Shown: positions 36,091 to 48,800, counted from the stretch's first letter. The stretch is DNA of 64,000 bases from Channa striata (GCA_033026295.1 CM065179.1:1868501-1932500), one strand, 5' to 3'. The notes: generated from the letters alone by a model not told the origin. A program made the numbers and translations.

Positions 36091-39000
36091 GATGGTCTGT
36101 GGTTTTGTCTCCATCTCTGCGCGGCGGTTTCAGAAATGATTCAGAGCCTTTCGGAAACCTCTGACCACAATATTCTCTTGCAGAGAATTCTGGACTGTGT
36201 CGACCCGTCCCGCTCTGCTTCGTCTTCATCCCTTTGGTTTCTGTGGACTCGGACGGACACACAAGCCTGAAATGGGACACGCGTAACGTCACCGTGACAA
36301 CGCGAGCTCACGCACACTGTGAACACACTGACTTTGCTCCTATTGCATATTTAAAAAAAAAAAAAAACATCTCACCCGAAGTGCTGCACGTTGACAGGAA
36401 ATGGACAAACAAATTTTATGCAGAATAATGTGAACATTTATGCACGAACCAGGAAAACTCTGATCCGAGCGTGTGGACACATGCTGGATTCACTGGTCCA
36501 TCTCGACAGTGCTGCACGCACTCAAGTCCGACCTGGTCTCCCCTGTTATGTGGCCCAGAATCGAGCCTCTAGATTGGTAGTTATCATTTTATTATACTGC
36601 AAAACATTGATAATATTAATCAATCAATCATTTACTATTTGTGCCACCGTGTGCAAATGAGCTGCTTCTGTATTTTCTGAGCTCCTCAGTTCAATAACAT
36701 ATGAAGACGTTTAAATAGTTTGGATGTCAGATTGAATTTATGACCACTTCTTTTCAGCTTACTGTTTCACAGTCAAGCCACATTCTGAACAACTAGAGTA
36801 AAGACACACACACACAGACACACAACACGGAGGCTTTGCGACTGAAGACGAGCTTCGCACACACTGCACATCTGGGCTCGTACATTCAGCAGGTTAAATG
36901 AATGTGGGAGTAATAAATAAAAGATGCAAACCAAGCAGCAATTAGACAGATTTGGTCACTAATACAAAGATTCTTTTCAAATCAGGTTGAAGGACGCTGG
37001 ACATCAAGGGGACACGCAGCTCAATATCCAACAGGAGTTAAAGCTGAATTAAAGATTCAATTAACAATATGTAAAATCACATATAAAAGATACAAGTGCA
37101 ATTAAATGCTTCAACTTGTAAGTTGAAAGAAAGCGGTTCAGTTTCCCACATGCTGATGTGATGACCACAATCCAAGACACTAAAGAAAATCACTAACGCT
37201 CAAACATAAACTCACAGTATTTATCTTTATTACATCAAATACAAATGATTTAAAATCCCTGTCACAATCGTATGCCGTCAATCATACACTCTTCAATAAT
37301 CCTCCGGTCAAATGACAAATACGCACACGTGAGGATCAGACAAACCACCGGACACTTTGTTAGACACTCCACTCCACCCTGAACACAACCAAAGAGTTAG
37401 AGGTTCGTCACGGGGGAGAATTGAGACCGTTGATGACAGGAAGTGACATACAACACAAAACAAACAAACAAACGAAAAAAGGACAGTAGTTCCGCCCTCA
37501 CAAGACTCCCAGATCTTTTTGTCTACAGGTCATGCAAGGCCGGGCGGACAAACTTAACACAAAAACCTAACAGGAGGACAGCAGGAAGCAGTGCTGCAAC
37601 TGCTCCAGCAACCGCTGCTCCAGACTTCCTCATACACAGGAGACTTACAACTCCAGTACGTCCCCCCTTAAAGTTCTGCGTGGCCACACAAGCACCGTGG
37701 TCTCACTTGGTTCAGCACAGGCCCAGCGTTCCCTCCAGCCTCCTGTCCAAAGTACCACCTCCCCACAAAACACCTGACTCCTTTATCTACTCTCCCTCCA
37801 ACCAATGAGCAGGCAGCAGGGAGATCAACCGGTGGCACCGATCACACTGACATCATCTTCTAGTCAGTTGCTGCACATCTTCCACTTTTCCACCTTTACA
37901 CTCACATTTTCTCGCTTCAACTAAGCGTCAAAACCCGTTTTCCGAGCAGACGCTCCGCTGCTTGTCTTTGCTTTTCATTGCACGAACACATGAAATAATC
38001 CCACAGAGAACTGGGCCCCAAATGTGACGCAGACTTGCTTTTTGATTCCGTCCTGATTTTACACAATAAATCAGCAGCGTGTGATGATGATGATGTCAGT
38101 GGAACAGAACCTGGGCCCACATGGCATCACGAACCATCGCTGTGCCGGGTGCACCTTAGCGTTCACACCTTCACGTTCACACCTTCACGTTCACACCTTC
38201 ACGTTCACACCTTCACTTTCCATCGGCCAACGAGCTACACAGAAATCACAGGTGTTCAAATATAGGGAATCAAAATACACTAAAGCAACAAGCAATTAAA
38301 AAACATGCAACAAACCAAAACAATATAAAAACACTGAAATTCTACCCTGTGACATTTAAATCTAAGATGTTCTCATCATCCCACAATATCAGATAATGGA
38401 CTGGAATCAAACACCCGTCCCCTGCAGGTTGTTGTTCAACGTAACAACGCCGAGCAGCTCCCTAAGGTGTCAGCTGTGTAAGTGTGAAAGGTCACATCAG
38501 GTCAAGGTCACACTAAAAACGTAAAACTAAAATTTGGTTTGCAAAGTGGAGATGATCCGAAGCTCGGATTGAATTTGCACACGTTTTGTACATGCAAATG
38601 ACGTGAGATAATCTGGATAACAGAAAAGAAGCTGTGTGATTTTCGCCTCCTGTGAACCAATGCACATGTGGCTTCATATCACTGCCAGCCAAGCCTCACC
38701 TGAGCGAGCAGGACAGGAGGAGCTGGGGATCGGGCTGCCGACCCCGGGCTCGGTGGACAAACCGCAGCTGCTCCGCTGACACAGACATGGACGTGCACTT
38801 TCTTCAGACGTCTCTTTTCATTCCAATAACTCCGCTCTCGTTTCGGAGCCGGCCCTTCCTCTCTGGTTTTGCCGGCTCGGCTCTTGCATCAGTCTTGGCT
38901 CCTGACCCATCTCCACCTCGGGATCATCTGCACTGCATTCCCTGAATGAGCAGTCCGACGCGCTCTATTCTCCGGTTCTTTCTTTACCTGCCCACCAAGG

Positions 39001-39620
39001 CAACAGATGCTTTTGCTTTACATTTGTGCAACTTTGGTTCCGATCCGTGTCCGTTTTTGACCGTGAGCCTCGACTGTCCCTGTCTGCTCAGTTTGCCAAA
39101 CTACACTAAAATTACTCTGTGGCAAACAGTTTAAATTTCATTTAATTGAATGTTAATATTGTAATAGCATTTAGCCCAGTTATAATTGCATTCTCACCGG
39201 TCAGACTGCCAATTAAAGATATCCTCATTTTAATATTGTACAACTTTGACTATAATAGTAAAACTACATTTAGGATATTGAAAACCTTTTAGAAAGTATG
39301 AGTGGCCTTAGCTAAACTAGTTCTATAAACCACAACCACAGTTAAATTCCTGGTCGAAACAGGGGTTTCAACCAGGACATTCGTCCTGTCCACATTTGTG
39401 ATGTCCGCAGCATCATTCTTCTCAGGTCGAATCACATCACCTTTCAGTTTTAAACACACACAAAAGTGGAATTTTTACAAGGAAAACTTCTTCCTAGGCA
39501 TGATTTGGATGTTAGATATGAAAAATGACAACAACATTCCAGATATCCATAAGGTAATTTTGAGTATTCAAAGGGCATTTTTGACATATACACATATCAA
39601 TAAAAGTACCCAGAATTTGG
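36091..39620. other. Intergenic with possible retroelement remnants
   Basis: No LU exon seen. At about 38690-39130 a pyrimidine-rich stretch (CCTGACCCATCTCCACCTCG and on) resembles the end of a fish retroelement but is not identified. Frames at 37443-37808 and 38652-39134 have no recognisable domains. Confidence 0.4.
38161..38216 (+). repeat. 14-bp tandem repeat, four copies
   Basis: Four perfect copies of GTTCACACCTTCAC in a row. Confidence 0.95.
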
Positions 39621-39960
39621 GGCGGCTGTAGCTCAGTTGGTCGGGCGGTCATTAACGGACCAGAAGGTCAGTGGCTCGATCCGGCCGTGGGCATGTCTCT
39701 AACCTTCTGTCGACAAAATTTTTATTAATATTAATGTTGTGAAGACATTTTAGCTGGTCCACACAACCTGAAAAGGCTTTTTGAGGGTCAATGCTGTGTT
39801 TTAAGGTCAGGGTTAGAATTAGGTTCAGGTTTGTGTTAGGGGTTTATGGAGATGGGTGTCCTCACAAATACAGAAAGACAAATGTGTGTGCGTGTACCAA
39901 ATGACTCTGTAAGTCACTTTGAAAAAAAGCTTCTGCCAAATGACTAAATGTAAATATATT
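39621..39960 (+). repeat. tRNA-derived SINE interrupted by dispersed repeat
   Basis: A tRNA-like head begins GGGGCGGCTGTAGCTCAGTT (box A type) and ends with GGCTCGATCC (box B type), about 75 bases. The anticodon arm pairs (GGTC/GACC) but the T arm pairs poorly, so it is a SINE head and not a tRNA gene. A SINE-type tail, GTAAGTCACTTTG then TTCTGCCAAATGACTAAATG, lies at 39909-39955. Between them (39736-39895) is a TTAGGG-like dispersed unit. Confidence 0.6.
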
Positions 39961-40335
39961 ATAAAAGTTCTCTTGTCTCAACTCAACTTTGTGGTAGTAG
40001 AAATGGGCAACTGTACTTTACACATGGATGCAGTGAAAGAATAAATATAGGAAGATTAAGAACAGTGTCTCGGGCAACAATGTGAACCTGAAGATTCATG
40101 AGCATAATGATGAGTTTTCCTCCACTGACATGTGCCAGCACAGCGCTGCACTCACTGAAGCTCTTACTTAATCCTGCACCAATGTATAGAAATTACTTTT
40201 TTAAATTCTAAATTAATTTTATGGCTGTGTGTGAGAGATGCTTGTGTAGTTGGTTTGATTTTCCGTTGTAACGTACGACCACTTCCCTTTCTTGTTTTGC
40301 TCACTGACACCAGACAACATCCAAGCAAACTAAAG

Positions 40336-40338
<3 letters not shown>

Positions 40339-40377
<39 letters not shown>
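40339..40377 (+). repeat. (AC)n microsatellite
   Basis: Nineteen or so uninterrupted AC units. Confidence 0.98.
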
Positions 40378-40379
<2 letters not shown>

Positions 40380-40986
40380 ACCACTGGGGCTGGTTATAGA
40401 AAACGACACTTGATGCTTGACACACATTTTGTTCGACACGTGTATGCAGAGTATTGAGAGATTATTTGGATCGGTGCAGTTTATAGTCCCATAAATAAAA
40501 TATATATATATACACAACTTCAGATGACTTTGCACAAATTACACAAACAATATTACAGATTACACAACAATAAACAAAATATACAACAGCCATAAGACTG
40601 GGGGTCATGAGCAGTAGCGGTATTATCTGCTGGCCTAGTGCTGCTCTTGTCTCGACTTTATTATGTGTAAAATGTCTGGAAAGATACAATGTGCAGCTGA
40701 ATCCTGACACTCAGTCCGAGCTCTGGAACGGCTCTGCTTCGTCCGTTAAACACGCTGCACAAGTCTTCAGGTGGTTGGTAATAAAATAAAAATGGAAACG
40801 CCGCAGACCTTCCTAACTGAGGGCAAACGTCGTTCAAAAACCTCTAGTGAAAATTTCCACTCTTGTGTCAGTGTTGTCACCAGTCCCTCTTCCCACCTTG
40901 TGGAGGAAAACCTCTTCAGACATTCAGTGGAGTTTTAAGTCAACCAGCTCTAGATCCTCCTACTCTACCTCTAAAAAGTAGCTCAG

Positions 40987-41215
40987 TAACAAAAAGCCGT
41001 TCAGCTGCTTGCAGCCTGCTCAGCTTCAGAGGCATCCACAGATTTACCCCACAGTTCAACCACCCCGACTGCCCCAACTGCAGCAGCAACAACTGCAAAC
41101 TAGTCCTGCGACCACAACTTCTGCTGCAACTGCAACCGCAAGTCCTGCCAGTGAAGTCTGCCGCATCAGACCGGTCCATTTGCTGCTTGAGCTCCTCATC
41201 TTTTCCTCTTTAATG
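40987..41215 (+). pseudogene. Remnant LU exon 5 with mucin-like segment and GPI-type tail
   Basis: The stretch starts with an acceptor CTCAG|TAACAA, like exon 5 of the gene at 60216 (ACAG|TAACAA). A Thr/Pro/Ala run then reads STTPTAPTAAATTA in one frame to a TAG. A neighbouring frame continues SPATTTSAATATASPAS and then HLLLELLIFSSL, closely matching the GPI-type tails of the other LU genes. One frame change therefore separates the two halves. The cysteine part of the domain is barely recognisable (DCPNCSSNNCK in a third frame). No exons 1-4 are visible upstream. It reads as the last trace of a further LU gene that already had a mucin-like stalk plus anchor signal. Confidence 0.5.
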
Positions 41216-41847
41216 GATCAGACGGGGATGAAGCAGCAGCGAGTGACCAGCAGAGGGCGGTGCCAGTGCCCTCACCTGCAGCTGGAAGAGCAGCAGGGTG
41301 AAGGTGGAGGTTCAGCCCGACACCTGCTGCTTCAACAACATGCAAGATGTTGCACCTTTTTTTTTTTAATCAAAGCACCGGAAGTGGGGAAACTTGGATC
41401 GTTGTCGCTGCACGATGACGCTCCTTCACGTTAGTTTTGATGGACTTCTCCGGATTTGCAGACAAAATGTTTCTGTCCACCTGTGCTCCCAGAAATGCTT
41501 CTGAATCAGTTCCTAGAAAAGGAACCGCTGGCGTTTGCCGCTGATGCTGCTGCTCTAGAATCGAAACAGTGGCTGTTGTTAGTTGATGTGCTACATCATA
41601 GTCCAAATCCGTCATGCCATGAATTTCATGTCAGTTATGTGGCATGTATGTTTTCATATAAACCTGCACACACAGCCTATTTCCTCCACCCCTAAATAAA
41701 CCATTTAAGGGTAGAGGAAATAACTTCTAACAGAATCTGGATACACAGCGGGAAAAAAAAAAAAAAAAACCTTCAGATCAGCAGAACGCCTCACGTGGTC
41801 CCTTTACCTTCATCAGTGGTAGAGGGGTTACACAACATAACTTCTGT

Positions 41848-42115
41848 GTGTGTGTGGAAACTGTGTAAGGAAAATGCAAATATAGTGAAGCCAAATGTCC
41901 CTGCTTTACATCAGACATCACACAAAGAAAACCTCGAACACACTGTGTTTCTTTTTCTGTCTTTATTCATATCACTGTTATCAGAACGATCTGATCCACT
42001 GTGAGGAAGGCACAGCGATGGTTTTCTGGCACGTTTCCCTAGAAAAGCTCCAGGAAATCTGATGACGTTATTGCAATATTTAAAGCGCTGCAGAGATGTT
42101 GAGGTCTGCAGGTCT
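41848..42115 (+). promoter_or_regulatory. Upstream block of LU-mucin gene, present in three copies
   Basis: This block includes GAAAATGCAAATA, TTCATATCACTGTTATCAGAACG, GGTTTTCTGGCACGTTTCCC and a TATA-like ATATTTAAAGCGC at about 42076, some 65 bases before the start codon. It is repeated with few changes at 50395-50650 without a gene behind it, and partly at 26820-26955. ATGCAAAT is a perfect octamer (POU-type) motif by sequence; its use is inference. Confidence 0.5.
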
Positions 42116-42143
42116 GATCTGGAGCACTGTCATGTTGGTCCCG

Positions 42144-45048
42144 ATGAAGCTGATCCTCTTTGTGGCTCATGTCTGGGTGCTCTTCAGCACAGGTGACTAT
42201 GCACATTTATTAGACCTTAGTTTTTATAGATTTATGTGTCCCTATGAGTTTTTTCACTTCGGATAAAATGCTTTATGAAACTTACGTTCCAGTGCAGCAG
42301 TAGAACATAATCTAGAGATAAAAATTAAGATTAAATCAAATTAAATGATGTTGTTTAAATGTGTTTACAGTTTATTACAGCAGCCGAGAAGGATTTATTT
42401 CTATCATTAGCCATTAGCTTCTGATAACGGAATAGTTTTCTAATAGAAACGAAAGGAGTAAAGGAGCCTCTCTTTTTGGATCCTGACGTCCAAATGCTCC
42501 ATCCATCACAGTTCATGTTAGAGGCTTTGGATTTCATGGATCTTGAAAATGATTTTATCACCATAAAACCAATTTTGTTTCCTGTGATAAAATGTTCATA
42601 TTATTTTGGGGAAATGAGCTTTGCTGTAAGGCAATGAGATAATTATCCGTAGTTTAAACTGTTTTCCAATGCAACCGCCCTTCACTAAGCTTTACTTCTA
42701 GAAATCACATTTGATGTCACATTGGACTTTGCGTATCATCATTTCCACTCACACTTTTCCTCCTCGCTGCAGCTGGAGCACTTCAGTGTCACACTTGCGA
42801 CGATCCTCGATGTTTGAACACAGAACCGCTCACGTGTTCCTCAGACACCATGTGTGTAACAGCTGCCATTCGAGGTAGATTTCTATTCACCTATTGCTAC
42901 TCACTGAAATACACGTGAACTCGCTCTCACCATTAACCACAAGCCCTTTGCCTCCGTAGCCACTTCCTCTGGAACTACACAGCAGAACATCTACAAGGCA
43001 TGTGCACCGTCCTCCCTGTGCCCAGCCACAGGCTCTCACACATTTTCAGCCAGCGAAGATGTTTCCAGGGCAGTTGCATCTGCTCAGTGCTGCAACACCG
43101 ATAACTGTAACTCACAAACTCCAGATTGTAAGTACAGATACAATAAGATGATGTCATGCTGTCTTCCGACATGTTCTACTTTCATACGGTAACAATTAAA
43201 TATGATCTCGCTTTAACAAATGAGGCTGACCTTTGTGTTTCAGTCCCTGCTGTCCAGACCAATAACAGCCTGCAGTGTTTCTCTTGTGACTCGCTGTCCT
43301 CCCGGTGCATCACCCCGCTACAGTGTCAGGGAGTGGAGGACCGCTGCTTTGAAGCGAGCGGTGAGTCGCTGTAGGTGAACAGAGGCGGTTCTAAAGGAGT
43401 CACCGCAGCTCAGTAAAGGAGTTCTGTATTACATTTACCAGGAGGACTGTCCTTAAATGTCCAGATGTTGCAGGGAGCCACCACCGGTTGTGTCCAAGGT
43501 TCTTAATGAATCCCAGCAATTATTTCTATTGCTGAAGAACTTGAGGGAACAAAAAAGATCAAAAAAGGCAGGAAGCATGATTCAAGTTTACCGGTTTGAA
43601 TGAGGAATCAGTCGCTGATACCATCATCCACTCTTTCGGGCGTCTCGTGACCCGTGGCTGTGCTTGTGCTGCTTTCTTGTTCCTGTTCTCCTGTGTCCCG
43701 GAACGTGCACGAGATCACTTAAAAAACAGCCCAGCCTCTTCCTGACAGAAGTCATTTAGCCAGTCTGTTGTGCAAACGTTAGGTTTACTTAGAGTTGGTT
43801 TTTTCCACTCTTGATGTTTACTACTGCAATGTAATTTCTCCAGGTCATCCTCTATCAAATTAAATGATTCAAAGAAGTGTTCAGCCTGAGGGCAGGTTTG
43901 CAGATAACCCATTCTAGCAGGCACAGGTAAACCACATAAATCACAAGATGGCAGAGCCTGGCTAACAGTCGCCATAGTCACTGGTCACTTCACAGATTTA
44001 CATTAGCATTTTAAAACTAAAGAGTAATTGTGCTTTTGATAAAGAAATACGCTGCCATAAACAACAACCACTGATTGAACTTGCAGGTCACAAAATTGAG
44101 AAAATGCTGTAAATTGTAAATATGAAAGAAGTACCTCATAATGAAATAACTAGCTAATATTACTTTTTATTATTTTTGCTTTTGTCTCCAGTGATGAGAG
44201 GAGGCAGACGTGTTTCAACTTTTGGCTGTGCATCTGCAAACCTGTGTTCAGCAGCATCCAGCTCGATCACTTTACCTTTGTTGCACAGTTTCAATAACAT
44301 CACCTTTGCACCCATGTGTTGTGGGACCAGTTGGTGCAACACTCTTACTGTGAAAAACAGGCTATTCCGAAGAGAAACATCTACAAATGAAACAGCAACA
44401 CCTACAACTGCAACAGCAACAACTACAACTGCAACAGCAACAACTGCAAATGAAACAACAACACCTACAAATGAAACAGCAACACCTACAAATGAAACAG
44501 CAACAACTGCAACAGCAACAACTGCAACTGCAACAGCAACACCTACAAATGCAACAACAACAACTACAACTGCAGCAGAAACAACTACAAATGAAACAAC
44601 TACAACTGCAGCAGAAACAACTACAACTGCAACAACTACAACTGCAACAACTACAACTGAAACAGCAACATCTGCAACAGCAACAACAACTACAACTGCA
44701 GCAGCAACTACTACACCTACAACTGCAACAACTACAACTGCAGCAGCAACAGCTACAACTGCAGCAGCAACTACTACACCTACAACTGCAACAACTACAA
44801 CTGCAGCAGCAACAGCTACAACTGCAGCAGCAACTACTACACCTACAACTGCAACAACTACAACTGCAGCAGCAACAGCTACAACTGCAGCAGCAACTAC
44901 TACACCTACAACTGCAACAACTACAACAACTACAACTGCAGCAGCAACAACTACAACTGCAGCTGCAACACCTACAACTGCAACAACTACAACTGCAGCA
45001 GCAACAACTGCTGCCACAACATCAACACTGTCTGCTGCGTTAGATTGA
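42144..45048 (+). CDS. LU-domain protein with Thr-rich mucin-like C-terminal segment
   Basis: Exons: 42144-42192 (signal peptide MKLILFVAHVWVLFSTG; an in-frame ATG at 42132 adds four residues), 42773-42874, 42960-43127, 43244-43360 and 44192-45048, about 430 residues. LU domain 1 runs from LQCHTCDDPRC to CCNTDNCNS. LU domain 2 runs from LQCFSCDSLSSRC through GVEDRCFEAS to APMCCGTSWCNT. Both keep ten cysteines. LU2 has a small insertion (TFAPM) before the CC pair. Instead of a short spacer and GPI tail, exon 5 continues with about 220 residues that are almost all Thr and Ala with some Pro, and six N-E-T or N-A-T sequons near the front. Such a segment would be densely O-glycosylated and extended. 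The frame ends at TGA (45046-45048) with no hydrophobic end. A tail-like MIHFLLGLFIITLY follows at once in another frame. As read, the product is secreted; a small indel would make it GPI-anchored. Five splice-consistent exons support expression. Confidence 0.82.
44380..45030 (+). repeat. Thr/Ala-coding repeat array with 63-bp units
   Basis: The array is built from ACAACT, GCAACA and GCAGCAGCA triplet combinations. From 44698 there are three perfect 63-bp units (44698-44760, 44761-44823, 44824-44886) and a partial fourth, each coding a 21-residue block with a single Pro. All unit lengths are multiples of three. The opposite strand and the other frames are also open, which explains several artefact frames. 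Confidence 0.92.
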
Positions 45049-45050
45049 AT

Positions 45051-45095
45051 ATGATCCATTTCCTCCTTGGACTCTTTATCATTACACTGTATTAG
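45051..45095 (+). other. Out-of-frame GPI-tail-like sequence after the stop
   Basis: Starting two bases after the TGA of the LU-mucin gene, a frame reads MIHFLLGLFIITLY and then TAG. Position, length and composition match the LLLGLLVFSLY ends of the other LU genes, so this is probably the original C-terminus, now displaced by a frame change upstream. Confidence 0.6.
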
Positions 45096-45667
45096 TACAC
45101 AGAAAAGGATGAACCCCTGATGAAGTCACATCAAAGATTCCGTGACAAACCACTTATTCCATCCTTTCTGACTACAGAGACCACTGACTAACGAATACAC
45201 TATGAATGGGTCCTAACATAAAAACATTAACGTGCTGCAGATGTTGAATGAAGAGCTAATGTTACAGAAACCTTTTGTAATTTAAGTAATTTCACTCATT
45301 TAAAGGAGAAATTTGGCCCATCTCTTTTCCTGCATCGTGTTCTTTACCTACAAACGCTGTAATGATAATTTGTGTGTTATTAGTATAGAGTCGTGTGAAT
45401 GTATTTATAGTTATGGTTTTGGTGGTTGTGAGCTTAAAAAAAAAAAGACAATCATGAAACTGAAGAGCAGTTGCATACCTGTGTCCCCCCTCCCCCATGC
45501 TGATTTGTGACAGTTTGAATAAAGGAAAATTCTTCTTCTGATTGGAGGGTGTGAACCTTGCTTTTGATTTTTGTGTCCACACAATATTTTAAGTATTAAT
45601 ATAAATAGTAATACCCCAACTCCATCATTCAGACCTGCTGTCCCCCTCCCGTCCACTCCGCTCTGCA

Positions 45668-45840
45668 ACAGGTTCAGGAAAAATGTTGTGGTCTGGCTAA
45701 AAATCTGGTTCCTTAGGGTGAGAAAGTCATCTGCTTTCTACAAGACTTTGTTCCACAGATGCTGGATGTCACTGGCCTATAAAACAACAACCTGTCCCGG
45801 TTGTTTTTCTGCTGCCTTTACAAACCACCTACAAAGTCAT
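45668..45840 (+). repeat. 3' flank segment duplicated at 55.1 kb
   Basis: The phrases TCATCTGCTTTCTACAAGACTTTG, GCTGGATGTCACTGG and TTTCTGCTGCCTTTACAAA recur with scattered changes at 55118-55300. It lies about 600 bases beyond the LU-mucin gene. Confidence 0.7.
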
Positions 45841-48800
45841 ATTTCACACATATTTAACAAACAGACAATATTTACGTGCATGAGAAGTTGTAAATTAAAT
45901 GAAAAATCAAAAATTCAAAATAAAATTTGAACGATAACACAAGATTGACATTCAAATTAAGACATAAATACAAGTATTTAAAATTAACATCAGTGCACAT
46001 TTAGGGCCTATAATATCTGGCCATAAACTTGAAAGAAAATATTTTGATGAATGCAAACTCTAGTAAGTCACCTTAACAGTACGAAATCGCCACAACCTAC
46101 AATGGATGTTACAGTTTTGGTTTAACAACACATTTTACAACATGCAAAATAAAAGACTGTCTGTGGACACGGGCGGATGTTAAAAACATCACAGGTGGTT
46201 CAACCTGAAGTTGCTTCCAATCATGTGCACGAGAAGACTTTTTACAAAATAGCTCGAGTCTGATTCTGACTAATGAAATATAAAGAACAGCGTTTGAATA
46301 TCAAACCCAGTTCTGTTCCTCGTTCAGAGACAGACGGCACAAACGCACATCTGTGATCAGACCAATGCAACAACACTGCAGTCAAGTTCTCAGTCCTCGC
46401 TGAATCCCCTCACTGTTGGCAAGCAACACGGGGGCCGTGAGAGTGAATCTACAGACCAAACACGCTGCTGCAGCTTCCACTCATACTCATACATACACAC
46501 ACATTCTCTAGAAATGATAATCTGCTGTCAGTTTGCCTTCTCTGTTCCCCATTCCCTCACCGTCACTCGATGCCACACTTTCATTAAGACAATGTCATTC
46601 GGTTTTCGGACCAGCCTTGTCCAATCGAACGGCTACTCTGCTTCAAACATATTATTTCAGTATCTCACTGTCTACCAGAAAATGTCATCTGCTCAGTCTC
46701 GACTGCTCAGTCAAATCCACGTCTATGTCAACATGTGTGAGCCAGCCAGGCTTCGTGGCCGTGTGGGTCAGTGTGTGCGTTACCTCCCTCATCAGTAACT
46801 GTCTGTAAGAAACCGACTAACTGGGATCCAAATGCTGAAGTCACAACGAGACCAGGAATGAGGGCAAACAAGAATTTATTAGAATGAAACAAAACCAAAA
46901 CAAAATAACATACAAAAGAAGGCGCTCCTGCAAAGACAGGATGATAAATAAGAAAATAAACCAGAAAAAACAAATCGCTCGCAAAATCTAGGAGGACAAG
47001 AAAAGTCTAAACATAAAACGCTCTTTAACAAAAGGTAAGAGGAAAACCCATCAAACAAAACAAGAGAACAAAAAATCACTGCACTAAACAGGACCAGTTA
47101 AGACAAAAACGCTTTTACCAGTCTGCTAATAAGCCAGAAAATACTAACGAGAGGAACTAACAAAACCAAACACTAAGATTTCGAAGTTACCAAGCAAATA
47201 CCGCAACGAACGAAGGCTGGTGGTCGAGGAATGGACAAAACGGGAGACAGGGTAGGAATGCAGGGAGACACACTAGCAACGGAGAAAACAAACAAGGGTT
47301 CTTTAAAGATGAGTAGATGATGATGATTTTCAGGTGTGATGGCTGAGGTCAAACAGAGGAGAGGAAAACAAGATGGGCTGTGGAGACTGAAGGGACCATA
47401 GGAGAACCTCAGCAGGCCAGGAGGGGAACTACAGGAACACACAGAGCACAAGGATGAAAAACAAAAAAGGCACACAAGAAAACAAAACCCATACAAGAAA
47501 TAAAACACCTAACTTCTGACACTGTCGGCCTGGCTGAGGTGCGCCTGCCCAAACATTTAGCAGAAAACGGACATTCAATCAGTGTGTTTATATCACAATT
47601 TGCCCCACCCAACGTAACTTCTTTAGGTCCTGTGATCACTGCCAAACTATTTATTTTCATCCCTTCAACTGAGAAACAAATGAGGAGCGTGTGTTGGGTA
47701 TGACGTCATAATGAAAAAAACGGATCCTAATTTATTAAAAAAGGCTTTTTGTCTTTATTATCTCATGGAAAATAACCAAATAACTTGAGCCCCATAAGTG
47801 GATTCCACATTAGTGTTTCCCAGTCCAAACCCCAATATATTTAGTCTGTTGACCTGAGAAATGACTGTGTGATAAGTTGTGCGACAGCACCACGGTGGCA
47901 GATAAGGACCTGGATCACCCTGCTGCCTCTAAGCTGGGACAGCTGCAGAGAAACCTGTCCTGGCATCCAGAGAGGCTGATCTAACTTTCATCTAACTTTT
48001 TTGATTTGTCTCTTATCTTCCAAGAGCAAAGAACATCTCACCTTTCTACAGCAAGATGGCCGAGATTTGATTTGTTATTTGACCTGCCGAATGTAACCGT
48101 CTACGGATGTAAGGTTCTTAACCCAGTTACACTGTTACTTTCTCCAGATGGTTCTTGAATACACAATCCACAAAAATCTGGACGCAGACAGTTTAGGAAA
48201 TTACACGGCCTAATACCTTTGAATAACTGACTTAGTTTTAGTAGAAAACCCCAAAGGGACGCTGTAGCTAAGGAAGCTGCGCAACTGGAAGTATCACAAA
48301 TACACAAATGCAGAAGTTCCTTCATTACTCACTGCTCTGCAACATTTGTCTCCTGTTGATGATAGAGAACGGGGCGGGGTGGGGGGGTTGCAAATTTCAA
48401 AATTAAGTTCATCCCTCTCTTCTTAAACACTTATAAATTTGACATACGGGTTAAATCATGTGTCAAAAGGGGGAATGTTGATACAGAGATATTGGTTTTA
48501 CCAAAGACTGTGCATCATTGGCACAGAGATATTTTCAGTTTGTCAATCCCTACTACTGATGCAGGGAGCATATCCTCCATCTGATAAACTAGTTGAAAGA
48601 AAATATATTGTGTTATGACTGACATGTAGTCAAAATGAAATTGGCCAAGTACCTGGAAGAAACAGGTCTCCTTTGGACTGAGGTTCTTACACATTTTAAT
48701 CAACGTGAGATTAGAGTACGGCCCAATCTCAGGCCTCTCAATAATGAAAAAGTTCATTCTTGACATCATTACTGTAGCGTTGCCATGTATTTGTTTCAAA

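Noticed and set aside
35676..36292. Several Cys/Val and Thr/His frames up to 203 codons
   Set aside because: They read through a CA-rich microsatellite and have no start context, domain or splice partner.
38652..39134. Two consecutive plus-strand frames of 97 and 62 codons
   Set aside because: The sequence resembles untranslated retroelement DNA, and the peptides have no recognisable features.
39621..39695. A possible tRNA gene with a TAA anticodon
   Set aside because: The A and B boxes are recognisable and the anticodon stem pairs, but the T arm pairs poorly and a SINE tail follows, so it is a tRNA-derived SINE head.
44160..45059. A 299-codon Val/Ala frame on the minus strand and a 218-codon Gln/Leu frame on the plus strand
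   Set aside because: Both lie on the triplet repeats of exon 5 of the gene at 42144. The splice-consistent Thr frame is the one joined to the LU domain.
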